From: Cryobacterium zongtaii
Lineage (GTDB): Bacteria > Actinomycetota > Actinomycetes > Actinomycetales > Microbacteriaceae
Length of the DNA stretch: 64,000 nucleotides
Direction: 5' to 3'
NCBI RefSeq assembly: GCF_002909375.1
Contig: NZ_PPXD01000005.1
Span: 62,001-126,000 of the forward strand
A program made the translations under genes and the position numbers. The notes beneath the pieces were generated by a model. It was not told the DNA's origin. It was given only the letters and a program-made list of their open reading frames with translations, and searched no databases. This document shows, in pieces, positions 1-8,663 of the stretch; positions within the stretch are counted from its first letter, which is position 1; each line of letters begins with the position of its first letter.

Positions 1-1
1 C

Positions 2-355
2 CCGCCGCGCGGCCAGTTCCTGCTCGTGAGCGAGACCCAGGGGTCGCGCACCTTCGTGGGCTGCGGCGGCATCCGTCGAATCGATGACGGCGCGGATGGT
101 GCGGTGCGGTTCGAGGCGAAACACCTCTGGTTGCAACCGGAGGTGCGCGGCCGCGGCTGGGGCACCCTGCTGCTCGCCGAACTCGAAACCCGGGCCAGGG
201 CGTTCGGGGCCACGGAGCTGGTGCTCGACACGAACTCGAGCCTCGAGGCGGCCGGGGCGCTGTACCAGCGCTCCGGCTATCAGGATGTGCCGCCATACAA
301 CGACAACCCGAACGCCACGAACTGGTACCGAAAGGTGCTCGCCCCGACCCCCTGA
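2..355 (+). CDS. GNAT family N-acetyltransferase, 5' end cut by window
   Basis: The reading frame is open from the first bases of the window, so the N-terminus lies upstream; the GTG at 26 is probably internal. About 117 residues are visible. They carry the GNAT acetyl-CoA pocket: WLQPEVRGRGWGTLLLAELE matches the R/Q-x-x-G-x-G/A loop (motif A). A C-terminal part follows (VLDTNSSLEAAGALYQRSGY), where the aromatic 'Y-x-x-x-G-Y/F' strand of motif B is usual. It probably transfers an acetyl group from acetyl-CoA to a small-molecule or protein amine in the cytosol; the substrate cannot be read from sequence. The family call is secure. Confidence 0.85.
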   Translation, partial: PPRGQFLLVSETQGSRTFVGCGGIRRIDDGADGAVRFEAKHLWLQPEVRGRGWGTLLLAELETRARAFGATELVLDTNSSLEAAGALYQRSGYQDVPPYNDNPNATNWYRKVLAPTP

Positions 356-420
356 CCCGTCAGTGCTGGCTGCTCTCACAGCAGGCGGCGCGGATGCGCG
401 GCAGGAGGAGGTCGGTCGAG

Positions 421-795
421 ATGACGGTCACACGCGCCACGCTGACGGGGTTCCTGGCGGCGTTCAACAACCACGACCTGGACGCGAGCATGGGCTATTT
501 CGCCGAAGATTGCGTCTTCTACCCGCCTAGGGGTGCGAAGCCTCGGGGCGATCGTTTCGTGGGCAGGGCCGAGGTGCGGGCGGGGCTCTCCAGCCGATTC
601 GAGGGCATCCCGGACGTGCACTATGGCGACGACCGGCACTGGGTGTGCGGCGATGATCTCGGAGTCTCCGAGTGGACGCTGACCGGCACGTCAGTGTCCG
701 GCCGGCGACTCGAAGTGCGCGGCGTCGACCTGCTCGAATTCGATGCCGCCGGGAAGATCCGCCGCAAGGATTCCTTTTGGAAGATCCTCGACTGA
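421..795 (+). CDS. SnoaL-like / NTF2-fold protein
   Basis: A 124-residue protein of the NTF2-like superfamily, whose members are small cone-shaped alpha+beta barrels used as cyclases, isomerases or ligand-binding proteins. Visible hallmarks are an N-terminal helix ending in FNNHDLDASMGYFAED, the middle stretch FVGRAEVRAGLSSRFEGIPD, and a C-terminal strand pattern (GVDLLEFDAAGKIRRKDSFW) typical of SnoaL-like domains. I chose the ATG at 421 because GGAGGAGGT sits 8 bases upstream; an in-frame start at 394 would place that Shine-Dalgarno sequence inside the gene. It follows the GNAT gene on the same strand after 65 bases. No catalytic residue can be assigned, and the substrate is unknown. Confidence 0.8.
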   Translation: MTVTRATLTGFLAAFNNHDLDASMGYFAEDCVFYPPRGAKPRGDRFVGRAEVRAGLSSRFEGIPDVHYGDDRHWVCGDDLGVSEWTLTGTSVSGRRLEVRGVDLLEFDAAGKIRRKDSFWKILD

Positions 796-815
796 GGCGG
801 GTTACCGCCTCGCCC

Positions 816-1421
816 CTAGAACAACAGCGGGTCCGGCAGGCCGGTTCGCAGCTCTACCGGCAGGTGGCCGAGGTCGTTGTGGGTGACCAGCGACCACGGC
901 CGGCCGGGCTTCTGCTGCAGCACGGTGAGGCCGCAGTTGGCCTGGTTGATGCTGATCCAGCGCCAGTCGGGGGCGCCGAGCACCTCGCGGACGAACCAGG
1001 CGATCACGAAGTTGTGGGTGATCAGCAGGTCGTGTCGGGGACCCCGGTGCGGATGCAGGAATTCCGCGACTGCGTCCTCCATCTGAGCGCGGCCGGCCTC
1101 GATCTGGTCGTCGCTGACCGAGTTGAAGAACGGCGCGTATGCTTTCGGCATCTCCGGCGCCCGGCCGGAGGGAACGCAGTCGAACAACAGCGGCGACGGC
1201 TCCGAGGTGAGCGACGGCAGCCGGTCGGCGATGATGGCCGCCGTCTCCGCGGCACGTTGCAGCGGCGAATGCCAGGCGCCGGTGAACGGCACCCCGCCCA
1301 GGCGTTCGGCGATGAGGTGCGCCTGACGCTTGCCCCGCGGTGACAGCGGGCCGTCCGGCAGGCCGTATTCGGCATCCTGCTGTTCACCGTGTCGCACGAG
1401 GTAGAGGTACTGGGGCATCAT
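816..1421 (-). CDS. Histidine phosphatase family protein (phosphoglycerate mutase-like)
   Basis: A 201-residue member of the histidine phosphatase (branch 1) superfamily. The catalytic RHG motif is at the N-terminus (LYLVRHGEQQD), with the second arginine region (GVPFTGAWHSPLQRAAETA) and the second catalytic histidine in LLITHNFVIAWFVREVL. Such enzymes move or remove phosphate through a phosphohistidine; this one could act on a sugar phosphate, nucleotide or cofactor precursor. Two ATGs are adjacent (1421 and 1418), with AAAGG a few bases upstream of the first. It lies convergent to the SnoaL-like gene, with 20 bases between the stops, and downstream of the M16 protease gene on the same strand. 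Confidence 0.88.
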   Translation of the reverse strand: MMPQYLYLVRHGEQQDAEYGLPDGPLSPRGKRQAHLIAERLGGVPFTGAWHSPLQRAAETAAIIADRLPSLTSEPSPLLFDCVPSGRAPEMPKAYAPFFNSVSDDQIEAGRAQMEDAVAEFLHPHRGPRHDLLITHNFVIAWFVREVLGAPDWRWISINQANCGLTVLQQKPGRPWSLVTHNDLGHLPVELRTGLPDPLLF

Positions 1422-1473
1422 CGCCCTTTCGGTTGATGTCGTAAGAAGTCGAACGGGGCTCGCCGTGAACAGT

Positions 1474-2841
1474 TCAGTTCGGCGGGAGGGGCGCCGCCCG
1501 GCGGGACAGCACGGCGTCGAAGGCGTCCTCCTCGAGGGCGCCGACGGCGGCCACGGAGAACGGCCGGGAGACCATGTCGACCGCCAGCTGCTGCACATCG
1601 TCCGCGGTGACCAGCGCGAGGCGCCGCAGGGCCTCGTCGAGGTCGACGAACTCGCCCAGCGTGATCTCGGAGCGGCCGAGCCTGGACATCCGGGTGTCGG
1701 AGTCTTCGAGGGCCAGGGCGGATGCGCCGGAGAGCTGACCGGAGGCCCGCTTCATCTCGTCGGCGGTCACACCGTGCTCGGCGAGGCGGTGCAGCTCGTC
1801 GAGCATGATCTCGGTGACCTGACCGGCCTTGGCCGGGGTGCAGCCGGCGTACATGCCGAAGATGCCGGCGTCAGAGTAGCCCGGCGCGAACGAGTAGACG
1901 GAGTAGGCCAGGCCGCGCTTTTCGCGCACCTCCTGGAACAGGCGCGACGACATGCCGCCGCCGAAGATGGAGGTGAGCACATTCATCGCCACGCGGCGGT
2001 CGTCGGCGGCCACGAGACCCGGCACGCCGATCAGCAGGTTGGCCTGCTCGAGCGGACGGTGCACGACGCTGATGGGCTGGCCCTGGCTGATCACGGCGGC
2101 GGCGCCGGAGCGGCGTCCCACCGGTGCGGCGTACTCGCCCAGGTCCCAACCGGCCTGCAGCAGCGACCGGGTGACGGCGGCCACGAGCACGTCGTGGTCG
2201 ACGGCGCCGGCAACGGTCACGACCAGGTCTTGCGGGCGGTAGTTGGCCCGGTAGTGCTCCCAGACGGCGTCTCGGGTCGCGGCGCGGATGGTGTCCGGGC
2301 TGCCGCCGATGGGTCGGCCCAGCGGATGCGCGCCCATGACGGCCTGGAAGAAGCGTTCGTTGGCGACGTCGGCCGGGTCGTCGTCGGCCATCGCGAGTTC
2401 CTCGAGGATGACGCCGCGCTCGGTTTCGAACTCCGCGGGGTCCAGCAGCGACGAGGTGATCATGTCGGTGAGCACCTCCACGGCCATGTGGAGGTCACGA
2501 TCCTGCACCTTGGCGTAGTAGCAGGTGTATTCCTTGGCCGTCATGGCGTTGTGTTCGCCACCGACGGCGTCGAACGCGATGGCGATGTCCAGCGCCGAAC
2601 GCTCTGCGGTTCCCTTGAACAGCAGGTGCTCGAGGAAATGCGTGGAGCCGAAGTGACCGGGCTGTTCGTCGCGGGACCCCACGGCCACCCAGTAGCCGAT
2701 GGTGAGGCTGCGGCTGCCCGGCACCTGTTCGGTGACGATGCGCACCCCGCTGGGGAGGACGGTGCGCCTGACGAGGGACTCACCAGCGGCCCGAAACGAG
2801 AGTTCGGTCAGGTCAAGGGGAAATTCAACGGCACCGTTCAT
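1474..2841 (-). CDS. M16 family zinc metallopeptidase (insulinase/processing peptidase-like)
   Basis: A 455-residue pitrilysin-family peptidase. The inverted zinc motif HxxEH is at residues 68-72 (HFLEH), and the third ligand is the glutamate near 148 in ERGVILEE, about 76 residues later as expected. The C-terminal half carries the R/Y substrate-binding region (REKRGLAYSVYSF). The length fits the single-chain ~45-50 kDa bacterial form. It has no signal peptide, so it is probably a cytosolic oligopeptidase or processing peptidase. In related actinobacteria this gene usually lies directly after pnp; here pnp is on the same strand, but four unrelated genes intervene. Confidence 0.92.
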   Translation of the reverse strand: MNGAVEFPLDLTELSFRAAGESLVRRTVLPSGVRIVTEQVPGSRSLTIGYWVAVGSRDEQPGHFGSTHFLEHLLFKGTAERSALDIAIAFDAVGGEHNAMTAKEYTCYYAKVQDRDLHMAVEVLTDMITSSLLDPAEFETERGVILEELAMADDDPADVANERFFQAVMGAHPLGRPIGGSPDTIRAATRDAVWEHYRANYRPQDLVVTVAGAVDHDVLVAAVTRSLLQAGWDLGEYAAPVGRRSGAAAVISQGQPISVVHRPLEQANLLIGVPGLVAADDRRVAMNVLTSIFGGGMSSRLFQEVREKRGLAYSVYSFAPGYSDAGIFGMYAGCTPAKAGQVTEIMLDELHRLAEHGVTADEMKRASGQLSGASALALEDSDTRMSRLGRSEITLGEFVDLDEALRRLALVTADDVQQLAVDMVSRPFSVAAVGALEEDAFDAVLSRRAAPLPPN

Positions 2842-2906
2842 ATCCCCTCAACCTTACGACACCGGCGCGACCGGGCCCCGCTGGACGCGGCGGGCCTGGG
2901 CGCCGG

Positions 2907-4007
2907 TCAGGCCGACACCTTGTCGAGGTCGACCATGTCGGCACGGCCCAGCCGCACGGCGGCCGCGGCGACCAGGGCATCCACCTGTTCCGGCCGGCTC
3001 GCGCTGGCGACCGGGGCCACGACACCGTCCTTGGCCAGCAGCCAGGCCAGCGCGATCGTCGACGGAGCCACCCCGTGGTCCTCCGCGATGCGTTCGAGCA
3101 CGCCCAGCACCTTGAGGCCGGCCCGGTTGAGGTAGGCCGATGCGCGGCCGGCCCTGATGGTGTCGGTGAGGTCGGCTTTGGAGTGGTACTTGCCGGTGAG
3201 GAAGCCGTGCGCGAGGGCGAAGTACGGCATCACCGCGACACCCTGCGCCCGGCTGACCAGGGCCAGCGACGATTCGAACGAGACCCGGTTCATCAGGTTG
3301 TACGGGGTCTCCAGGGCCACGAACCTGGGCAGGCCGTTGGCGGCGAGTACCCGGGCCTCCATCAGGCGCTCCGCTGTGAAGTTGGACGCCGCGAGGTGCC
3401 GCACGGTGCCGTTGGCGATGAGCATCTCCATGGCGCCGAGGCTCTCCTCCAGCGGCACGTCGAGGTCGTCGTAGTGGAAGTGTAGAAGGTCGATGTGGTC
3501 GGTGCCGAGCCGCTCGAGGGAGGCGTGCACCGCACCGACGATGCTGCGCGGCGAGAGGCCGGGGTTGTCGCGGTTGCGGCCGATCTTGGTGGAGACGATG
3601 GTGTCGTCGCGCAGACCGCGGGTGCGCATCCACGACCCGATCAGCACCTCGCTGCGTCCGGCGGCGTAGCTGTCAGCGGTGTCGAGGAAGTTGCCACCGA
3701 GTTCCCAGTGCCGGTCGAGGATCGCCATGGCGGTGTCGCCGTCGGTGGTCCAGCCGAAGACGCTGCAGCCCAGCGCCAGCGGGTGCACGGTGAGGTCGGT
3801 GTCGCCGATGGTGCGCCGGATGTCCGGGGCGGCTGGGCGGTCGTGGTCGGGCAGCTGAACCGGAGCGGTGTGCTGGACCTCCACCGGGCGGGTTTGCAGG
3901 ATGAGATCGGCTGTCGTCAGGCTGTCTGGTGTCACCCGCTCCGTTGCTACATGCTCCGTTGCCACATGCCCCGTTGACACACGCCCCGTCGCCACGCTGC
4001 CTCTCAT
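2907..4007 (-). CDS. Aldo/keto reductase with repetitive N-terminal extension
   Basis: A 366-residue NAD(P)H-dependent aldo/keto reductase. The catalytic tetrad can be followed: Asp and Tyr in NFLDTADSYAAGRSE, Lys in VSTKIGRN and His in LLHFHYDD. The rest is a TIM barrel. The conserved fold starts only around residue 55 (RRTIGDTDLTVHPLALGCS). The preceding part is low complexity and encoded by four 15 bp tandem repeats (VATEH-type pentapeptides). The ATG at 4007 is a plausible start with a weak GGTGAAGG upstream; a later start cannot be excluded. It probably reduces aldehydes or ketones in the cytosol; the substrate is unknown. Confidence 0.88.
   Translation of the reverse strand: MRGSVATGRVSTGHVATEHVATERVTPDSLTTADLILQTRPVEVQHTAPVQLPDHDRPAAPDIRRTIGDTDLTVHPLALGCSVFGWTTDGDTAMAILDRHWELGGNFLDTADSYAAGRSEVLIGSWMRTRGLRDDTIVSTKIGRNRDNPGLSPRSIVGAVHASLERLGTDHIDLLHFHYDDLDVPLEESLGAMEMLIANGTVRHLAASNFTAERLMEARVLAANGLPRFVALETPYNLMNRVSFESSLALVSRAQGVAVMPYFALAHGFLTGKYHSKADLTDTIRAGRASAYLNRAGLKVLGVLERIAEDHGVAPSTIALAWLLAKDGVVAPVASASRPEQVDALVAAAAVRLGRADMVDLDKVSA
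3938..3997. repeat. Four 15 bp tandem repeats in the aldo/keto reductase N-terminus
   Basis: Four consecutive 15 bp units (3938-3952, 3953-3967, 3968-3982, 3983-3997) of the form gcYccgtYgcYacac/t. They are in frame with the reductase and encode VATEH-like pentapeptides. Units 1 and 2 differ at a single base, and the array decays toward the start codon. Confidence 0.85.
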
Positions 4008-4199
4008 GCCTTCACCGCCCCTCGGACGGACCAGCGCGGCTGCCGCGCGGACCCGTGTAAAGCCGAGAATAACCCGATCCGGCCAATCCGCCGGGGGCGC
4101 GCGGCAAGCGTTACACAAATGTGCGGCTTTACCCCCCGTTTAGCCGAAAATAGGCCTTCGGTGAGCTCTCTCGAAGGGTCGGGGAGTAGTGTTTCCGGC

Positions 4200-4703
4200 A
4201 TGTCTGACTCACCGCTGTACGGCGTCCCGCTCACCCTCATCGACGGCACCCCGACCACGTTCGGCCGGTTCGCCGGCAAGACCGTACTCGTGGTCAACGT
4301 GGCATCGAAGTGCGGCTTCACGCCCCAGTATGCCGGCCTGGAGGCGCTCTACCGCCGTTTCGCTGACGACGGCCTGGTGGTGCTCGGGTTGCCGTGCAAC
4401 CAGTTCATGGGCGAGGAACCCGGCAGCGAAGAGGACATCCAGCAGTTCTGCGAGCTCAACTTCGGGGTCACCTTCCCGCTCACCGCCAAGGTGGATGTGC
4501 GCGGCAAGAATCAGCATCCGCTGTACAGTCAGCTCACCGCGTTCCGGAAGGGCATGCTGCCGGGGCTGATCAAGTGGAACTTCGAGAAGTTCCTGGTGAA
4601 CGGCGACGGCGTGATCGTCGACAGGTTCGCGTCGACGGTGGAACCTGAATCTGCACAGCTCGTCGCCGCGATCGAGAAGGCCCTGGCGCGCGAAGCGGCC
4701 TGA
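4200..4703 (+). CDS. Glutathione peroxidase-family (thiol) peroxidase
   Basis: A 167-residue GPx-fold peroxidase. The peroxidatic residue is cysteine, not selenocysteine, at position 38 (NVASKCGFTPQY). The Gln and Trp partners appear in LPCNQFMGEEPG and IKWNFEKFLV. Cysteine enzymes of this family usually reduce hydroperoxides with thioredoxin; actinobacteria make mycothiol rather than glutathione, so thioredoxin is the likelier donor (inference). The ATG at 4200 gives the family's normal length, with GGGGAG about 15 bases upstream. It is divergent from the aldo/keto reductase gene, so the 192-base gap between them probably holds both promoters. Confidence 0.92.
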   Translation: MSDSPLYGVPLTLIDGTPTTFGRFAGKTVLVVNVASKCGFTPQYAGLEALYRRFADDGLVVLGLPCNQFMGEEPGSEEDIQQFCELNFGVTFPLTAKVDVRGKNQHPLYSQLTAFRKGMLPGLIKWNFEKFLVNGDGVIVDRFASTVEPESAQLVAAIEKALAREAA

Positions 4704-4713
4704 GCCACGCCGG

Positions 4714-5376
4714 TCAGGCGTCCCAGCTGCACACGCAGAGCTCGTTGCCCTCTGGGTCGGCGAGCACCCACCAGTCCGGGGCGTGTTCGTCGGTGAGCAG
4801 CACTCCCCCGACGTCGATGATGTCCTGCACCCGGTCCTCACAGTCGGCGACGGGCACGTACACGTCGAGGTGGATGCGGTTGCGCTCGGTGCGTTGGATC
4901 TCCATGTGCTGGAACCACACCTTGGGGCCACCGCCGCGAGGATCACGCAGTTCGATGTCGTCCGCGGGACCGGACTCCACATAACCCAGCCCCACCCGCC
5001 AGAATGGGCGCACGGCCTCGGCGTCGGTGCAGTCGATGGCCACGTCGGCGCGGCTGGGCACCAGACGGGTGGCGTGCGCCTCCTGCTCGGCGGCGAGTTC
5101 CTGGATGCGCTGGGCGAGCCGCAGATCCCGTTGGGTGATGCCACCCACATCGTGGCTCGTGAGCTCGAACTCCACGGACCCGTAACCCAGTTTCACGTCT
5201 GGGTGATGATTCTGGGCGTCGGCGTCGGCAGCGACGGCATCCACCAGGTGCACGGCCGCGGCGAAATCGGCCGTGCGGTAGGTGGCATACAGCGTTCCCT
5301 CCAGATGCAGGAAATCGCCCCCGGAGAGCACCGATCGGGTTTGAGCGGGAGTCAGGGTCTGGCGGGTGTCGTCCAT
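4714..5376 (-). CDS. Pterin-4a-carbinolamine dehydratase-like / VOC domain fusion
   Basis: A 220-residue two-domain protein. Residues 1-95 are a pterin-4a-carbinolamine dehydratase (PCD) domain with the active-site HHP motif (57-59, AQNHHPDVKLGYGSVEFEL) and the later His in TSHDVGGIT. Residues ~108-220 are a glyoxalase/bleomycin-resistance (VOC) fold (WRVGLGYVESGPADDIELRD through WWVLADPEGNELCV). PCD recycles tetrahydrobiopterin or acts as a Moco-related or regulatory protein; the VOC part may bind a metal or small ligand. The ATG at 5376 starts just before the PCD fold. It is convergent with the peroxidase gene, 10 bases apart. The joint function is not established. Confidence 0.85.
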   Translation of the reverse strand: MDDTRQTLTPAQTRSVLSGGDFLHLEGTLYATYRTADFAAAVHLVDAVAADADAQNHHPDVKLGYGSVEFELTSHDVGGITQRDLRLAQRIQELAAEQEAHATRLVPSRADVAIDCTDAEAVRPFWRVGLGYVESGPADDIELRDPRGGGPKVWFQHMEIQRTERNRIHLDVYVPVADCEDRVQDIIDVGGVLLTDEHAPDWWVLADPEGNELCVCSWDA

Positions 5377-5537
5377 CCGACCACTCTTCCGTGCGGCGTC
5401 GGCCCGGTCAACCCTGGGCGAATCGTCGCCTTGCCGCACCCTGACCGGTGTGGACTTCCCGCCCGCGCAGCGAATGTGGGTCACGGTGTGCACTGTGCCC
5501 TGTTCAGGGGCCAGCGCGCATGCTACGGTCAGGCAGT

Positions 5538-6017
5538 ATGCACCACTTGGACAGAGTCGATCTCGAGTTGCTCCGTGCGCTGTGCGCCACCCCCGACAGC
5601 ACCTATGTGGGGCTCGCCAACACGCTCGGGCTCTCCCGCAACACCGTGCAGGCCCGGATGAGCCGGCTCGAGGAGTCCCGGGTGTTTCTCGACTTCGATC
5701 GCCGGGTCAGTCCGGCCGTGCTCGGCTATCCGCTGACCGCGTTCATCGAGGTCCACATCGTGCAAAAGCGCGCCGCCGACATCATCGCCGAGCTCAGCCG
5801 CATCCCCGAGATCGTGCAGGCGCACGGCATGAGCGGCGCAGCGGATCTGCTGGTGCGGGTGGCCTGCGCCGACTCCGAAGACCTGTTCAGGATCGACCGC
5901 ACGATCCTCGCCTGCGAGGGCGTCGAACGCACCGAGACCTCCCTCGCGATGGGCGAGCTCATCCCGTATCGCATCGTTCCCCTGCTGGAGCGGGGCGTGC
6001 AGCCCAGGTCGGGCTAG
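5538..6017 (+). CDS. Lrp/AsnC family transcriptional regulator
   Basis: A 159-residue feast/famine regulator. The N-terminal winged helix-turn-helix is clear (LDRVDLELLRALCATPDSTYVGLANTLGLSRNTVQARMSRLE). A RAM/ACT-like ligand-binding domain follows (HIVQKRAADIIAELSRIPEI, SGAADLLVRVACADSEDLFRI). Such proteins bind amino acids or related effectors and regulate metabolism or transport genes. The ATG at 5538 starts immediately before the HTH; the upstream in-frame codons look non-coding. It diverges from the PCD-VOC gene, 161 bases apart, and a bidirectional hairpin follows it. Confidence 0.9.
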   Translation: MHHLDRVDLELLRALCATPDSTYVGLANTLGLSRNTVQARMSRLEESRVFLDFDRRVSPAVLGYPLTAFIEVHIVQKRAADIIAELSRIPEIVQAHGMSGAADLLVRVACADSEDLFRIDRTILACEGVERTETSLAMGELIPYRIVPLLERGVQPRSG

Positions 6018-6037
6018 CTGCATTCTGCAGACGCGAA

Positions 6038-6069
6038 AAGGCCCGCCCTGCCGAAGCAGGACGGGCCTT
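6038..6069. terminator. Bidirectional hairpin terminator between lrp-like gene and pnp
   Basis: 14 bp arms (6038-6051 and 6056-6069) with one mismatch and a CGAA tetraloop. The core is AAGGCCCGCCCTGC. An A-rich run precedes the left arm and a T-containing run follows the right arm, so it could stop both converging transcripts. Confidence 0.85.
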
Positions 6070-6116
6070 CCGTCTGACCGGCACACCTGGCGAGAGGTGG
6101 CCGGCAGAACTAGTGA

Positions 6117-8405
6117 CTAACCTTCGGCCGGAGCTTCGGGTCCCTCGGATGCAGCGTCACGACCGTGCGTGTCGGCTTCATCGGCGAGGACCGGGGCGAG
6201 CGAAAGCTTGCCGCGGTCGTCAATCTTGGTGATCTCGACGAGGACCTTCTGGCCCACGCCGAGGACGTCTTCGACGTTCTCCACGCGCTTGCCGCCGGCG
6301 AGCTTGCGCACCTCAGAGATGTGCAGCAGGCCGTCCTTGCCCGGGAGGAGCGAGACGAAGGCGCCGAAAGCGGCGATCTTCACGACAGTTCCGAGGAACT
6401 GCTCGCCAACCTCGGGGTTGGTGGGGTTCGCGACGGAGTTGACCATGATGCGAGCGGCCTCGGCCGACGGACCATCGACGGCGCCGATGTACACGGTACC
6501 GTCTTCCTCGATCGAGATGTCGGCTCCGGTCTCGTCCTGGATCGAGTTGATCATCTTGCCCTTCGGGCCGATGAGCTCGCCGATCTTGTCGACGGGGATC
6601 TGCACGCTGATCACGCGGGGCGCGGTCGGTGCCATCTCGTCGGGCTTGTCGATCGCGGCGTTCAGCACGGCGAGGATCGTCGTGCGAGCATCCTTCGCCT
6701 GCGTCAGCGCGCCGGCCAGGACCGACGCGGGGATGCCGTCGAGCTTGGTGTCGAGCTGGATCGCGGTGACGAACTCAGCCGTGCCGGCAACCTTGAAGTC
6801 CATGTCGCCGAGGGCGTCTTCGGCACCGAGGATGTCGGTCAGAGCCGCGTAGCGGGTCTTGCCGTCGACGGTGTCGGAGATGAGGCCCATCGCGATGCCG
6901 GCGACCGGGGCGCGCAGCGGCACTCCGGCGTTCAGCATGGACAGGGTGGAGGCGCAGACGGAACCCATCGAGGTGGATCCGTTGGAGCTGAGCGCCTCGG
7001 AGACCTGACGGATGGCGTAGGGGAATTCCTCACGGCTGGGCAGCACGGGAACCAGGGCACGCTCAGCGAGCGCTCCGTGGCCGATCTCGCGACGCTTCGG
7101 CGTACCGACCCGACCGGTTTCACCGGTGGAGTAGGGCGGGAAGTTGTAGTTGTGCATGTAACGCTTCTTGGTGACCGGGCTCAGGGAGTCGATGGTCTGC
7201 TCGAGCTTGAGCATGTTCAGCGTGGTGACACCCAGGATCTGGGTCTCGCCGCGCTGGAAGATAGCGGAACCGTGCACGCGCGGGATGACCGCAACCTCGG
7301 CGTCGAGCGGGCGGATGTCGGCCAGGCCGCGTCCGTCCATGCGAACACCCTCGTTGAGCACGCGTGAGCGCACCACGAGCTTGGTGACGGACTTGTACGC
7401 CGCGCCGACCTGGTTGTTGGCGGTTGCGGGCAGCTCGCCGGCTTCGACCTTGGCCGCGATGGCGGTCTTGACGGATGCCTTGAGCACGTCGTCGGCATCC
7501 TGACGCGCGATCTTGTCGGCGATGACGTAGACGTCCTTGAGTCCCTCGTAGGCCAGGGCTGCGACGGCGTCGTAGGTCTCCGGGGTGTACGGCGGGAACA
7601 GCGGGTAGTTGCCGGTGGGCTTGGAGGCCGCGGCGGCCACCTGCTGCTGGGCGACGATGAGCTGCTTGATGAACGGCTTGGACGCCTCGATGCCCTCGGC
7701 GATGACCTCTTCGTTCGGCTTGATGGCGCCGCCCTGGATCAAGGTCCAGGCGTTGTCGGTCGCTTCGGCCTCGATCATCATGATCGCGACGTCTTCGCTG
7801 CCATCGGCATCCGTCACAACGCGGCCGGCGACGACCATGCTGAACACGGCCTCTTCAACCTGCGAGTGCTTCGGGAAGGCGACCCACTGGCCGGAGCCGT
7901 TGTCGTCGGGGATGAGGGCGACGCGGACGCCACCGATCGGGCCGGAGAACGGCAGGCCGGCGATCTGGGTCGACATGGACGCGGCGTTGATGGCCAGGAC
8001 GTCGTAGTACTCGTCGGGCGCGATGGCCAGAACGGTGACGACAACCTGGATCTCGTTGCGCAGTCCGTCGACGAACGACGGGCGCAGCGGCCGGTCGATC
8101 AGACGGCAGGTGAGGATCGCTTCGGTCGACGGGCGACCTTCGCGGCGGAAGAAGCTGCCCGGGATGCGGCCGGCGGCGTACATGCGCTCTTCGACATCGA
8201 TGGTCAGCGGGAAGAAGTCGAAGTTGTCCTTCGGCTGCTTGCTGGCGCTCGTGGCGGAGAGAAGCATGGTCTCTTCGTCGATGTAGGCAGCGGCTGAGCC
8301 CTGTGCCTGCTGGGCGAGACGCCCGGTTTCGAAACGGATGGTGCGCTTGCCGTACTTGCCGTTGTCAATAACGGTTTCGGCGAACGTGATTTCTGGACCC
8401 TCCAT
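6117..8405 (-). CDS. pnp: Polynucleotide phosphorylase
   Basis: A 762-residue polyribonucleotide nucleotidyltransferase, which degrades RNA 3' to 5' with phosphate and is part of RNA-turnover complexes. Two RNase PH-like domains flank an all-helical linker. The second contains the conserved blocks [13 protein letters not shown] and [15 protein letters not shown] and the metal-site region [21 protein letters not shown] domain ([20 protein letters not shown]) and an S1 domain ([20 protein letters not shown]) follow. The ATG at 8405 has AAAGGAGAG upstream and gives the usual length; in-frame ATGs further up lack support. The 258 bases upstream hold no gene and may contain its promoter and leader. 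Confidence 0.98.
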   Translation of the reverse strand: MEGPEITFAETVIDNGKYGKRTIRFETGRLAQQAQGSAAAYIDEETMLLSATSASKQPKDNFDFFPLTIDVEERMYAAGRIPGSFFRREGRPSTEAILTCRLIDRPLRPSFVDGLRNEIQVVVTVLAIAPDEYYDVLAINAASMSTQIAGLPFSGPIGGVRVALIPDDNGSGQWVAFPKHSQVEEAVFSMVVAGRVVTDADGSEDVAIMMIEAEATDNAWTLIQGGAIKPNEEVIAEGIEASKPFIKQLIVAQQQVAAAASKPTGNYPLFPPYTPETYDAVAALAYEGLKDVYVIADKIARQDADDVLKASVKTAIAAKVEAGELPATANNQVGAAYKSVTKLVVRSRVLNEGVRMDGRGLADIRPLDAEVAVIPRVHGSAIFQRGETQILGVTTLNMLKLEQTIDSLSPVTKKRYMHNYNFPPYSTGETGRVGTPKRREIGHGALAERALVPVLPSREEFPYAIRQVSEALSSNGSTSMGSVCASTLSMLNAGVPLRAPVAGIAMGLISDTVDGKTRYAALTDILGAEDALGDMDFKVAGTAEFVTAIQLDTKLDGIPASVLAGALTQAKDARTTILAVLNAAIDKPDEMAPTAPRVISVQIPVDKIGELIGPKGKMINSIQDETGADISIEEDGTVYIGAVDGPSAEAARIMVNSVANPTNPEVGEQFLGTVVKIAAFGAFVSLLPGKDGLLHISEVRKLAGGKRVENVEDVLGVGQKVLVEITKIDDRGKLSLAPVLADEADTHGRDAASEGPEAPAEG

Positions 8406-8663
8406 ATGGGGGTTCTCTCCTTTGTTTAGACTCGTTTGCCCGTGTGGCGCGCGAGTGGGACATCGGAGCAGGAACAGGCAGGACAAGCTGCCGAACATGT
8501 GTTGGGCGCTGACCTTGCTGGCCACCAGTAGAAATTCACCAACACGCTCTGTCTCGAGCTGAGCGTTGGGAAACCACCACCGAGGACCAGCGTCCTGCCA
8601 GTCTGCTCCGGGTATAACCGATGGATCCGAAGATCCACCTGAACAAGCGTAGCAGAGCGGGGG

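Noticed and set aside
1465-3135. 556-codon open frame opposite the M16 protease and aldo/keto reductase
   Set aside because: Antisense shadow of genes with clear motifs; no recognised domain.
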